64,000 nt of DNA. Origin: Gemmatimonadales bacterium UBA2982. Lineage in GTDB: Bacteria > Gemmatimonadota > Gemmatimonadetes > Longimicrobiales > Gaopeijiaceae. The position numbers were made by a program, and so were the translations under genes. Numbering within the stretch: position 1 is the first letter of the stretch; every line of letters begins with the position of its first letter. Positions 17,871 through 26,252 of this stretch are shown here, in pieces. The notes below the pieces were generated by a model. That model was not told where the DNA came from. It searched no databases and was given only the letters and a program-made list of their open reading frames with translations. The DNA is taken from contig DEAM01000015.1 of assembly GCA_002347035.1 (NCBI GenBank), forward strand, positions 5,404-69,403, read 5' to 3'.

Positions 17871-18496
17871 CGCTTCTCCTGGGGTAAGGTCATGAGTGTA
17901 GGTTTTCGCTCTGCCAGGATAGCCTTACAGAGGTGATCAACAGCTTCGGAGTAGAGGCGGTGTTCCACTTCAAGGACGCGGCGAGCAAGTTCTTCTGGAG
18001 TATCCCCTGAGTTTACCGGCACGCGTTGTTGAGCAAGAATAGATCCTCGGTCGTACTCCTCGTCGACGAAATGGACTGTCGCACCGCTTTCTAGCTTCCC
18101 TGAATCAATGACCGCCCGGTGCACATTCATACCGTACATTCCTGCACCACCAAATGCAGGAAGTAAGGCAGGATGTATGTTGAGGATTCTCTGAGGGTAG
18201 CGGGCCACTACTGCCTCGGGCACCAGTCTTAGGTACCCTGCTAGCAGAATAAGATCTACACTGTACTTGGCGAGTATACTAAGTGTATCCTGAGCGACAT
18301 CTGCGGCGACCCGTCCATCGGTCTTTACGACTTCTGTTGTCATGCCCACCGCCCTAGCTCGCCCTAGAGCACCTGCACTTTCACGGTTGCTCACAAGAAG
18401 GACTATCTCCCAAGCACCTTCCGCCTCCTGATGATCTAAAAGGGCCTGGAAGTTGCTGCCGCCGCCCGACGCGAACACTGCAGCACGCACCTTCAA
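17867..18496 (-). CDS. purN: Phosphoribosylglycinamide formyltransferase
   Basis: PurN transfers a formyl group from 10-formyl-THF to GAR in purine synthesis. The 209 residues include the phosphate loop FASGGGSNFQALLD near the start, the catalytic Asn/His segment ILNIHPALLPAFGG, and the Asp loop DEEYDRGSILAQQ. It overlaps the MBL gene by four bases upstream and purH by four downstream, so it is translated in a coupled chain. Confidence 0.96.
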   Translation of the reverse strand: MKVRAAVFASGGGSNFQALLDHQEAEGAWEIVLLVSNRESAGALGRARAVGMTTEVVKTDGRVAADVAQDTLSILAKYSVDLILLAGYLRLVPEAVVARYPQRILNIHPALLPAFGGAGMYGMNVHRAVIDSGKLESGATVHFVDEEYDRGSILAQQRVPVNSGDTPEELARRVLEVEHRLYSEAVDHLCKAILAERKPTLMTLPQEKR

Positions 18497-19152
18497 GCCA
18501 ATTCACCTCCGTACTGCGATATCAAGAAGGGGTTTCCAATACGCTCAGCTTCCACCGTTGTCGGAGGGCCATGTCCGGGATACAAGACCGTATGGTCGGG
18601 AAGCGTAAGTACCTGATTTCTGATAGATGTCATAAGCATCTGAAAGTCTCCACCCGGAAGATCTGTCCGGCCGATAGACCCTTGGAAGACAACATCTCCT
18701 ACTAATGCAACACTCGTGTCCTCTGCAACTAAAATGACATGGCCTGGCGCGTGACCTGGCGCATACCTGACGTCGAACGCGGTTTCACCAAGCTCAAAAC
18801 GTTGACCGTGTAGAAGTTCATCAGTTGGCTCTGGCTGTGATTCTGCTACAATGCCGAACCTGGCTGCATGATCAGGGAAAGATCGATACATCCCAAGTGC
18901 CTCCGGATGTAACCAGATCGGCACCTCTGGGAATGTCTCACGAATCGTGCTGACACCCTCAATATGGTCGAAGTGAGCGTGCGTGAGTAAAACTGCTTGG
19001 AAGTCCAACTCTTCAGATAGAATCGTGTTTGCTAAACGGGCAGAGTCAGCACCGGGGTCGACGGCTGCAGCAACCCCAGTCGTATTGCAGACGGCTAGAT
19101 ATGCGTTCTCCGCGAACCCCCCACCGGTGAAAGTCCGGACCTCCACCACCAT
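18493..19152 (-). CDS. MBL-fold metallo-hydrolase, glyoxalase II-like
   Basis: 219-residue metallo-beta-lactamase-fold hydrolase. The metal motif THAHFDH is complete, and the later ligands lie in YAPGHAPGH, LVGDVVFQGSIGRTDLPGGD and YPGHGPPTT. This pattern is typical of the YcbL/GloB2 branch of hydroxyacylglutathione hydrolase-like enzymes, which release an acid from a thioester. Many members with this length lack the GloB substrate-binding tail, so the natural thioester is unknown. It sits between the HesB/IscA-type gene (18 bases) and purN (four-base overlap). Confidence 0.87.
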   Translation of the reverse strand: MVVEVRTFTGGGFAENAYLAVCNTTGVAAAVDPGADSARLANTILSEELDFQAVLLTHAHFDHIEGVSTIRETFPEVPIWLHPEALGMYRSFPDHAARFGIVAESQPEPTDELLHGQRFELGETAFDVRYAPGHAPGHVILVAEDTSVALVGDVVFQGSIGRTDLPGGDFQMLMTSIRNQVLTLPDHTVLYPGHGPPTTVEAERIGNPFLISQYGGELA

Positions 19153-19170
19153 ATCAGCCCCGGTGGGGCG

Positions 19171-19497
19171 TTAAGCGGTGAACGAACTCCCGCATCCACA
19201 CCCACCACTAGCGTTGGGATTACTAAACGTAAATCCCTGACCCATCATGCTGCTTACATAGTCAATCTGAACCCCGTCGAGATACTGTGCGCTGAATGGG
19301 TCGACGAATAACCTGACCCCATTCATCTCTAAGACCTCATCGTCGTCCTCGGGGGCATCTTCGATATTGAGTCCGTACTGGAATCCAGAGCACCCACCAG
19401 GAAGTACAGCTACGCGAAGCCCAACGTCGTCATCAACGCCATGCTCTTGGATAAAATCCTGAACCTTTTCGGTTGCCGAGTGAGTCATAGTGACCAT
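19171..19497 (-). CDS. HesB/IscA/ErpA-family iron-sulfur assembly protein
   Basis: A-type Fe-S carrier of 108 residues. ATG 19497 is chosen because GGAGGAG lies eight bases before it. The three conserved cysteines are present: PGGCSGFQYGL and the C-terminal GGCGCGSSF. A-type carriers hand clusters from the SUF/ISC scaffold to apoproteins; IspG, encoded in this window, is a known type of client. Whether this one is ErpA, IscA or SufA cannot be decided without a tree. It is followed by the MBL gene after 18 bases. Confidence 0.92.
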   Translation of the reverse strand: MVTMTHSATEKVQDFIQEHGVDDDVGLRVAVLPGGCSGFQYGLNIEDAPEDDDEVLEMNGVRLFVDPFSAQYLDGVQIDYVSSMMGQGFTFSNPNASGGCGCGSSFTA

Positions 19498-19608
19498 GGC
19501 ACCGGCTCCTCCTCTACTCTGCTCAAGGTATAGGCGTGGAGTACCCACGGTATACACGTAAGCTTCTCAGTACTGGCGGCCGGAAGCTACCGGGGGAGAA
19601 ATTCGAGG

Positions 19609-19769
19609 TCAACGGGCCGTTTGCTCTAAAATCAGGTCAGTAGCTGCTCTAAGATCGTCGGCCAACCAAGTACGGCTCGGGATCGGTCCCCTTCATGCTC
19701 CGATCCTCAGCCAATGCGCATGAGCAGCTCCTGTCCCCCAAGGTCGATTGCGAGAGCAACGTCGGTCAC
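19609..19769 (-). pseudogene. Frameshifted small gene between selA and the HesB/IscA gene
   Basis: The 327 bases between selA and the HesB/IscA start carry no intact gene, but three consecutive reading frames join into a protein-like chain. GTG 19769, preceded by AGGGGG, gives TDVALAIDLGGQELLMRI up to a TGA at 19707-19709. The frame one base on gives AEDRSMKGTDP. The next gives SRTWLADDLRAATDLILEQ and ends with TGA at 19609-19611. Removing two single bases would yield one 52-residue protein. It is either a decayed gene or a real one with sequencing errors. I do not recognise the family. Stitching the frames together is my inference. Confidence 0.4.
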
Positions 19770-19824
19770 CTTGCCCCCTAGATAGTACGATCTCAGTCGA
19801 TAAATACTGCTGGTCTGGGTAGGG

Positions 19825-21219
19825 TCACGGCTCTACGAGACTTACCAGAGCTTCAGACACCTTATCTATGAGATCTTTCTCCTGACCGGGAAGTACAGTC
19901 CGTACGTCTAGGATTAAACGGTTGTCCATGACCCGTGCAATAACCGGAGGATCGCCGTTCCTTAACGACACCCCTAAATCTGCCACGCTCGATGCGGTTA
20001 GTTCTAGTGCCCAGGATCGAAGACTAACACCTGGGTACGTCCCTCCCCCAACGCTGCCGCCAACCTCAACCACCTCACAATCAACTTCAAGTGCAGTTAG
20101 TTGATCCGCTAAACCCTGCGCCCTATCGCCGAGCTCCTCAAAATCACTCGACAGCATCCGAAGCGTGGGAATATCTCGAAGCGCCCTGTCAGGATCTCGG
20201 TAAAGCCTCAGTGTGGCCTCAAGCCCAGCAAGGGTGACCTTGTCCAAGCGCAAAGCCCGGCAAAGTGGATTCGCCCGCAACTTAGTAATGAGGTCTTTTC
20301 GGCCGAGCACTATACCTGCTTGCGGCCCACCGAGCAGCTTGTCTCCTGAGAAGACAACTAAATCACAGCCCGCCTCCACGGAATCATGAGGCCTTGGTTC
20401 CGCAGGCAGGCCAACCTGCTCGGCAGGAATCATCAGTCCGGACCCGAGGTCATGTACTACAAACGCCTTTCGTTTAACTGCGATTTCGACCAACTCGGGC
20501 AGCGTTGCCTCTTCAGTGAAACCGCTGATCCTGAAATTTGATCTATGTACTTTGAGGAGCGTTCCCACATCACCGGTCTCTAGAACCTCAGCATAGTCCT
20601 CCGAACGTGTCCGATTTGTGCTTCCCACCTCGTAGAGTTTGGCACTTGAGCGCTCGATTATCTCCGGGATACGGAAACCACCGCCGATCTCAACAAGCTC
20701 GCCCCTGGATACGGCAACCCCTGACCCCCTAGCAAGTGTATTCATTGCAAGGACAAGCCCGCCCGCAGCGTTATTAACCACTAACGCACTCTCAGCTCCT
20801 GTGAGTTCTGTAAGTAGAGAAACGCAGTGCGCATAACGAGAGCCTCTCACTCCCTCACCTAAGTCGTATTCTAGGTTGGAATACTCAGAAGCAGCTGTAG
20901 CCATCGCTTGCTGTGCACATGATGCTAGAGGTGCCCTTCCAAGGTTTGTGTGGAGGACAACCCCCGTCGCATTTAGAACCCTGCGTAAAGAAGGCACCTC
21001 AGCCGAAGACAGTGTCAATTCGACAATGGTGGCATACATAAATGGCTCACTTACGTCGCCTAGCTCATCCCCTCGCTGAAGCCGAGCCCGAAGATCGTCT
21101 ACTACTTTTCGGGTTGTTTCAACAACCCTCGGCCTCGGGTATTGACACAAAAGATCCTCGAACGCTTCAGATCCAATCAGGCTGTCGACGGCCGGAATCG
21201 ATGCGCGGGGATCTCTCAT
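19825..21219 (-). CDS. selA: L-seryl-tRNA(Sec) selenium transferase
   Basis: PLP enzyme that converts Ser-tRNA(Sec) to Sec-tRNA(Sec) using selenophosphate. The 464-residue product has the usual length. The PLP-binding Lys294 lies in the family signature FSGDKLLGGPQAG. Other conserved blocks are NATGVVLHTNLGRAPL (82-97), VNNAAGG and HDLGSGLM. It implies a selenocysteine pathway, but selB, selC and selD are not in this window and I found no selenoprotein here. It overlaps the Ig-like lipoprotein gene by four bases and ends in a 327-base gap holding a broken small gene. Confidence 0.95.
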   Translation of the reverse strand: MRDPRASIPAVDSLIGSEAFEDLLCQYPRPRVVETTRKVVDDLRARLQRGDELGDVSEPFMYATIVELTLSSAEVPSLRRVLNATGVVLHTNLGRAPLASCAQQAMATAASEYSNLEYDLGEGVRGSRYAHCVSLLTELTGAESALVVNNAAGGLVLAMNTLARGSGVAVSRGELVEIGGGFRIPEIIERSSAKLYEVGSTNRTRSEDYAEVLETGDVGTLLKVHRSNFRISGFTEEATLPELVEIAVKRKAFVVHDLGSGLMIPAEQVGLPAEPRPHDSVEAGCDLVVFSGDKLLGGPQAGIVLGRKDLITKLRANPLCRALRLDKVTLAGLEATLRLYRDPDRALRDIPTLRMLSSDFEELGDRAQGLADQLTALEVDCEVVEVGGSVGGGTYPGVSLRSWALELTASSVADLGVSLRNGDPPVIARVMDNRLILDVRTVLPGQEKDLIDKVSEALVSLVEP

Positions 21220-22562
21220 CTACTTACGACGCTGTCAGGTGCAATCGACGACGAGTCCGGCTCCACATTTACTGTGTCTGACACAGGTGACTCCAGAAGA
21301 ACAACAACATCTCCTCCCCCTCCCATTATCCCACTCATATTTACTACGAAGCTTGTAGCTGCCTGGTACTCACGTCCTGCCTCAAGCGGCGAGTCAAGTT
21401 GTCCCACGACCCTTCGGCCTGGAAGCAGTCGCCCAGCTACTGAGGGCTGGTCCTCTCCCGGCAGACTTGGTGGTCCTTCCCTGGTCATCATCAGCGGAGA
21501 AGATGCGACCGTGTCTACAACTGTAGCTATAAGGGAGTCCTGAATGAGCGAATCAGACGGAAGTGTGTCCGTCCCAGACGCTTCTCTTTCTGCTGCATCC
21601 AGAGAATCGAGACGAGCTAATGAGTCATTCGTTAGAGCGATATAGTTCCGGTATTCGTGCTCGTGAAAGAGCCGAGTGATCGCTGGTGGCGTCCCCTCAG
21701 GTTGGGTGATGATGAGTCCGATCTGATCCACAGAAGCTTCAGGATCTAGGAAGTCATCGAATTCGATAAATATCGTTACCGAGTCCAATACTTCTGCGCT
21801 TGTGGCTATGGCCGGGGTTGTATCCGGTGTTAGAACAGGAATATCAACCAATAGCGTATCGAGGACTTCAATCCGTGTTTCTATCGAACCCTGCGCCTCA
21901 TTAGACCCCACAGCTCCGTCCTGATCGAGGTCCTCAAAAGCGGTCAAACCAAAAGTTCCACTAGGAAGATACCGGAAGGCAAAAATTCCGTTGGCGTCAG
22001 TTTGAGCCAGATGCACCAACGAGTCCTCACCCACTGCCCGCACCGTAACCCGCTCCATCCCACGGCCTGTGATGCGATCCCAGACTTCACCAGCCAGAGT
22101 TGTGGGAGACGGTTCCCCTCCAGTCGAGAAAACTAGCTCGAAAGGATCTCGGAGCTGGTTCCCAAATAGGTCGCTCAACACTGGAAGGAGTGTCACGCGA
22201 TAAACTAGGCCCGGCCGGAAACCACCTTCGATCTCAACACGGATCGAACTCCGGCTATGATGCACTCGTATGTCTCCTGTATTTGGAGAAACACTCACCG
22301 CATTTTCAAGGTCACCACCTGCTGCCCGTTCGCTGATCCGTTCATCAAAGTGGAAACTCACCTGATCGCCTAGGTTCTCTAGAGAGCCGAAAGTATCGGG
22401 ATCCGTGCGAACGATCACAGGGGGGCGCAGGTCCTGGGGACCACCTGTGGGAGCCTCTTGACTCGCACAAGCACCAGTGAAGCCAACGCTCACACTGGCT
22501 AGGATTGCTCCCGTTGGCCCAAAAACACGACCCCTACTCAGAGCCCGTGGCCTCCAATCCAT
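21216..22562 (-). CDS. Ig-like domain lipoprotein
   Basis: 448 residues. The N terminus (RGRVFGPTGAILASVSVGFTGAC) has a lipobox-like TGAC at about residue 32, so this is probably an envelope lipoprotein. Residues about 43-145 match the bacterial Ig-like (SbsA-type) domain common in Bacteroidota/FCB lipoproteins: PPVIVRTDPDTFG, VSFHFDERISE, YRVTLLPVLSDLFGNQL, FELVFSTG. A prealbumin-like segment follows (TDANGIFAFRYLPSGTFGLTAFEDLDQDG). The tail is rich in Ser, Asp and Val. It overlaps valS by 29 bases and selA by four; a GTG inside (22526) would remove the valS overlap but cut the signal. Function unknown. Confidence 0.78.
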   Translation of the reverse strand: MDWRPRALSRGRVFGPTGAILASVSVGFTGACASQEAPTGGPQDLRPPVIVRTDPDTFGSLENLGDQVSFHFDERISERAAGGDLENAVSVSPNTGDIRVHHSRSSIRVEIEGGFRPGLVYRVTLLPVLSDLFGNQLRDPFELVFSTGGEPSPTTLAGEVWDRITGRGMERVTVRAVGEDSLVHLAQTDANGIFAFRYLPSGTFGLTAFEDLDQDGAVGSNEAQGSIETRIEVLDTLLVDIPVLTPDTTPAIATSAEVLDSVTIFIEFDDFLDPEASVDQIGLIITQPEGTPPAITRLFHEHEYRNYIALTNDSLARLDSLDAAEREASGTDTLPSDSLIQDSLIATVVDTVASSPLMMTREGPPSLPGEDQPSVAGRLLPGRRVVGQLDSPLEAGREYQAATSFVVNMSGIMGGGGDVVVLLESPVSDTVNVEPDSSSIAPDSVVSR

Positions 22563-25293
22563 CCAGCTTGATCCTAAGCTTGACTCTCTGCTCTTCTAGC
22601 TGTGCGGCTTTGTCGTGCTCCTTTTGAACAACTTCTTTCGGAGCCCTCGAAACAAAGGCTTCGTTCTCCAACCTATTCTTCGCCCCCTCGAGTAGCCCGT
22701 CTAAGCGTCCAATTGCTTCGTTAAGTCGTTCCCGTTCTCGATCAAGATCAATCACGCCCTCTAGGGGCATAAAGAGTTCGGCTCCATTTGACAGTACTCC
22801 GTGAGCACCCACACCTGATCTGACGTCACTTTCAATTCCTTGTATGCCCGCCAACTGCTCTAGCGCTGCCGACTGACCTTTTACAGCTGTCACGAAGCTG
22901 TCAGTTGCACCGCTCACATAGATCCCAATTAGCCGTCCCTCCGGCACCCCGTACTCCTTTCTAAGGCGACGCACTTCAGTAACCAGTTCCTGGAGGGTCG
23001 TCATGAGGCCCTCAGATCCCTCTGAGATGAGGTCTTCATTGGGCGTCGGCCAGGGAGCCACGATTAGGTCCTCAGCTCGCTCGTGTCCGGCTGGACAGGG
23101 CAGCCTAGCCCAAAGCTCCGTAGTTACAAAAGGTACGATCGGGTGCAGCAATCTGAGTGCGCTGTCCATAACAACCAAAAGCGCAGAGCGGGCGGCCTCT
23201 CGACTGACTGGATCAGCATCTGAGCCCAACCTCGATTTGACTAACTCTAAGTACCAATCGCAGACCTCACCCCAAAAGAAATGATACAAACCTTCCGCCA
23301 CTTCATGTAAGCGGAATCGCTCTAGCCCATCAGTCGCATTAGCAGTTGCCTTCTGCACTCGAGATATGATCCACCGATCTTCGAGTTCTAGAGCATCATC
23401 GACCTCTGCTAGCGGCTTCACTGGTTCGTCACCAAGACTCATCAAGGAAAACCGGCCTGCATTCCAAATCTTGTTGGCGAAGTTGCGACCGCTTGAGAAC
23501 GCTAGTTCTATGTTCTCATGATCGAGATGGATGTCCGATCCAACCCCGCATTGGCTTATTATCGTATACCGCATAGCATCGGCACCAAAGGAGTCGACCA
23601 CCTCAAGAGGATCAATCCCATTTCCAAGGGACTTCGACATCTTACGCCCCTGCATATCACGCACCGTTCCATGCAGATATACCTGAGTAAAAGGCGGCTC
23701 GCCCTGGAACTCGTAACCCATCATAATCATGCGGGCCACCCAAAAGAACAGGATCTCTGGAGCCGTAACCATGGTGTGGCCCGGATAGAATGCCTTCATG
23801 TCTTCTGTCTCAGTAGGCCACCCAAAAACCGAAAAAGGCCAGAGCTGTGAGCTGAACCAAGTATCAAGAACATCAGGATCTTGTTCGAGTTCTGTGGAGC
23901 CACATTCGGAACACTTTGTCGGGTCGTCACGGGACACAATCTGGTGCCCGCATGAGCAATACCACACAGGGATCCTGTGCCCCCACCAGAGCTGTCTGGA
24001 TATGCACCAATCCCGGATGTTTTCCATCCAGTGCTCATAAACACGCTGCCAATGTGGAGGAGTGAACGTAATCGTTCCATCTCGTGAAGCAGCAAGTGCT
24101 GGCTCAGCCAGTGGCTTCATCCTTACGAACCACTGCTCCGAGACCCTTGGCTCTACAATCGTGTGGCACCTATAACAGTGCGGCACTGAATGGGTGTGCT
24201 CTTCTTCACCAGCTAATAGGCCTTCGGATGCAAGGCATTCAAGCACTGCCTTCCTCGCCTCAAATCGATCCATACCGCGGAACATGTTTGGGGCCGCATC
24301 ACTGATGTGAGCATCCGGAGTCATGATGTCGAGAGATGGGAGACCCGCACGCCCAGCAATATCGAAATCATTCGGATCATGAGCGGGAGTCACTTTTACC
24401 ATCCCAGATCCGAATTCTGGATCAACGAAGTCGTCACTTACGATTGGGATGGTCCGTCCTGTCAGCGGTAGCAGGACCTCGGAGCCCACTAATCCGCGGT
24501 AACGCTCGTCATCAGGACTGACAGCCACGCCCATGTCACCGAGCATAGTTTCGGGTCGCGTTGTAGAAACAGTCAGGTACCAACGACCATCTTCCAACTG
24601 ACCTATTGCATCCGCTCCAGCCTCTACGGCAGCCTCTGCGATTTCCCCAACACCCCCACTTAGAGGGTATCGAAGATGCCACAAACTACCTTCAGTCTCC
24701 TCACCCTCCGCTTCTTCATTTGATAAGGCAGTCAGGCAGCGAGGGCACCAGTTGATTATGTACTCCCCTCGATAGAGCAAGTCCTTTTCATAAAGCGTGA
24801 CGAACACCTCTCTGACTGCCTTCGCCAGGTCATCATCCAGAGTGAAACGTGTCCGTTCCCAATCGCACGAAGCACCAATGGATTTGAGCTGTCCCAAGAT
24901 CCGATCGCCAGTTTCATCGACGAAATCCCAAACAGCAGCGACAAACTTCTCACGACCGAAATCTTCTCGCGTGAAGCCCTGACTTGCTAACAAACGCTCT
25001 ACCACATTCTGTGTCGCAATTCCCGCGTGGTCAGTACCTGGGACCCAAAGTGCGGCTCTGCCCTGCATTCGCCGCCAGCGAATGAGTACGTCCTGGACGG
25101 TGTTGTTGAGCCCGTGGCCCATGTGAAGGGCCGCAGTGACATTCGGTGGAGGAATCACAATTACATAGGGTTCCCGACCGTCCTCTAGAACAGTAGACGC
25201 GGGAACATGGAAGAAACCGCCTTCCATCCATCTACGGTATCGAACAGGCTCAATGGCACCTGGGTCGAGACGCGGGGCAAGCTCTTCAGTCAA
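22534..25293 (-). CDS. valS: Valyl-tRNA synthetase
   Basis: Class Ia synthetase of 919 residues. The HIGH motif is HMGH at 57-60 after PPPNVTAALHMGH, KMSKS is intact in GRKMSKSLGNG, and the editing domain contains TTRPETMLGD and GSGMVKVTPAHDPNDF. The C-terminal coiled coil (DLDRERERLNEAIGRLDGLLEGAKNRL) is typical of ValRS. The start is TTG with CGGAG ten bases upstream. It is the first gene of a minus-strand run that goes on to the Ig-like lipoprotein and selA. Confidence 0.97.
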   Translation of the reverse strand: MTEELAPRLDPGAIEPVRYRRWMEGGFFHVPASTVLEDGREPYVIVIPPPNVTAALHMGHGLNNTVQDVLIRWRRMQGRAALWVPGTDHAGIATQNVVERLLASQGFTREDFGREKFVAAVWDFVDETGDRILGQLKSIGASCDWERTRFTLDDDLAKAVREVFVTLYEKDLLYRGEYIINWCPRCLTALSNEEAEGEETEGSLWHLRYPLSGGVGEIAEAAVEAGADAIGQLEDGRWYLTVSTTRPETMLGDMGVAVSPDDERYRGLVGSEVLLPLTGRTIPIVSDDFVDPEFGSGMVKVTPAHDPNDFDIAGRAGLPSLDIMTPDAHISDAAPNMFRGMDRFEARKAVLECLASEGLLAGEEEHTHSVPHCYRCHTIVEPRVSEQWFVRMKPLAEPALAASRDGTITFTPPHWQRVYEHWMENIRDWCISRQLWWGHRIPVWYCSCGHQIVSRDDPTKCSECGSTELEQDPDVLDTWFSSQLWPFSVFGWPTETEDMKAFYPGHTMVTAPEILFFWVARMIMMGYEFQGEPPFTQVYLHGTVRDMQGRKMSKSLGNGIDPLEVVDSFGADAMRYTIISQCGVGSDIHLDHENIELAFSSGRNFANKIWNAGRFSLMSLGDEPVKPLAEVDDALELEDRWIISRVQKATANATDGLERFRLHEVAEGLYHFFWGEVCDWYLELVKSRLGSDADPVSREAARSALLVVMDSALRLLHPIVPFVTTELWARLPCPAGHERAEDLIVAPWPTPNEDLISEGSEGLMTTLQELVTEVRRLRKEYGVPEGRLIGIYVSGATDSFVTAVKGQSAALEQLAGIQGIESDVRSGVGAHGVLSNGAELFMPLEGVIDLDRERERLNEAIGRLDGLLEGAKNRLENEAFVSRAPKEVVQKEHDKAAQLEEQRVKLRIKLDGLEATGSE

Positions 25294-25370
25294 TTCAATT
25301 AGGCTCCGTACTAATGGGAAGCGGCGTGTTAGCTGGAAAGATGGCCTCCCACCCTAAGCTTCGGAACCGG

Positions 25371-26210
25371 CTAACGCGACGTCCTGGTTGTATCGTTTTC
25401 AGCTTCGGAACGCTCACGCTCTAGCTCTCGTTCTCGGTCACGCCGCTCCCGAATCGCGTCGATCCGGTCCTGCACGGACTCTTGAATACGGATAGCACTG
25501 CCCTGTCGGGCAATCTCGTCCCACTGTAGTAGGTACTCCCTGGCTGCGCCCGGGGGTGCAGCAAACTCCGGAATCGGGAGCGTCACGCTTCCGAGATGTA
25601 ACTGACCGTCAGAAATACCCCAGCGATCACCATCGCCATCAGTAAATGTCCAATCAGTGAAGCGCGCTTCAGCAGCGGCCTCTGCCGCAACGGAGTCAAT
25701 CCACTCTGCCAGCCGCCCTGCGATAGCCAGTTCCTCACGCTGTTCTAGAGTAAGGCGGCGAAATTCAGGTGGTAGTGGGGCCCAAAGCCTACGATCCGTA
25801 AGCCTAGGCCTTAGTCTCTCAGCTGCTGTCAGGCCTGGTCGCATAAGCTCGATGGCAGGAGTATCACGAAAATCCTGTTCCGAAACCGCTGCCTCGGCCT
25901 CGACTGTTTCAATTTCTTCTGGATCTTCAGGGTTTTCGAGGTCTTGCAGAACATCGACCTCAACGATTCGAAGCACCTCAATACCACCAGTCTCCACAGA
26001 CTCTGCAGGATAACTAAAGACCACACCGTCTGGCTGAATGCTCGGAAAAAGGTACGGGTAGACAAGTATTCCAATGATATGAATAGCGGCGGAAAGGGCG
26101 AATGCCCCCCCGACCACTGGTCGAGACCCTAACCCCAAACGTGGATGGCCGATCTCTTCCGAGACCGTTGCCCTCCCGCCCAACTTATTCATCTCCTTTC
26201 CTAACCCCAT
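25371..26210 (-). CDS. Single-pass membrane protein of unknown function
   Basis: About 279 residues. One hydrophobic stretch (VVGGAFALSAAIHIIGILVYPYLFPSI) near residues 30-57 anchors it; the rest is hydrophilic and acidic, with a Glu-rich segment (LENPEDPEEIETVEAEAAV) and a Glu/Arg-rich coiled coil at the C terminus (RERRDRERELERERSEAEN). The layout recalls TonB-type periplasmic spacer proteins, but the TonB C-terminal domain is absent. The frame can be extended to a TTG at 26240; I prefer ATG 26210, with GGAGGA upstream, though ATG 26192 directly after AAAGGAG is also possible. It follows the aminotransferase gene closely and may share its operon. Confidence 0.6.
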   Translation of the reverse strand: MGLGKEMNKLGGRATVSEEIGHPRLGLGSRPVVGGAFALSAAIHIIGILVYPYLFPSIQPDGVVFSYPAESVETGGIEVLRIVEVDVLQDLENPEDPEEIETVEAEAAVSEQDFRDTPAIELMRPGLTAAERLRPRLTDRRLWAPLPPEFRRLTLEQREELAIAGRLAEWIDSVAAEAAAEARFTDWTFTDGDGDRWGISDGQLHLGSVTLPIPEFAAPPGAAREYLLQWDEIARQGSAIRIQESVQDRIDAIRERRDRERELERERSEAENDTTRTSR

Positions 26211-26252
26211 TAGCAGAGCCAGCTCCTCCCCAGGCGCCAAGAAGACAACAGA

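Noticed and set aside
19609..19769. Selenoprotein read through the TGA at 19707, given nearby selA
   Set aside because: The downstream frame in that reading is not protein-like; the two-frameshift reading is more coherent, and no SECIS-like stem directly follows the TGA.
19558..19824. tRNA-Sec in the selA spacer
   Set aside because: No cloverleaf with anticodon TCA and a long variable arm could be built on either strand.
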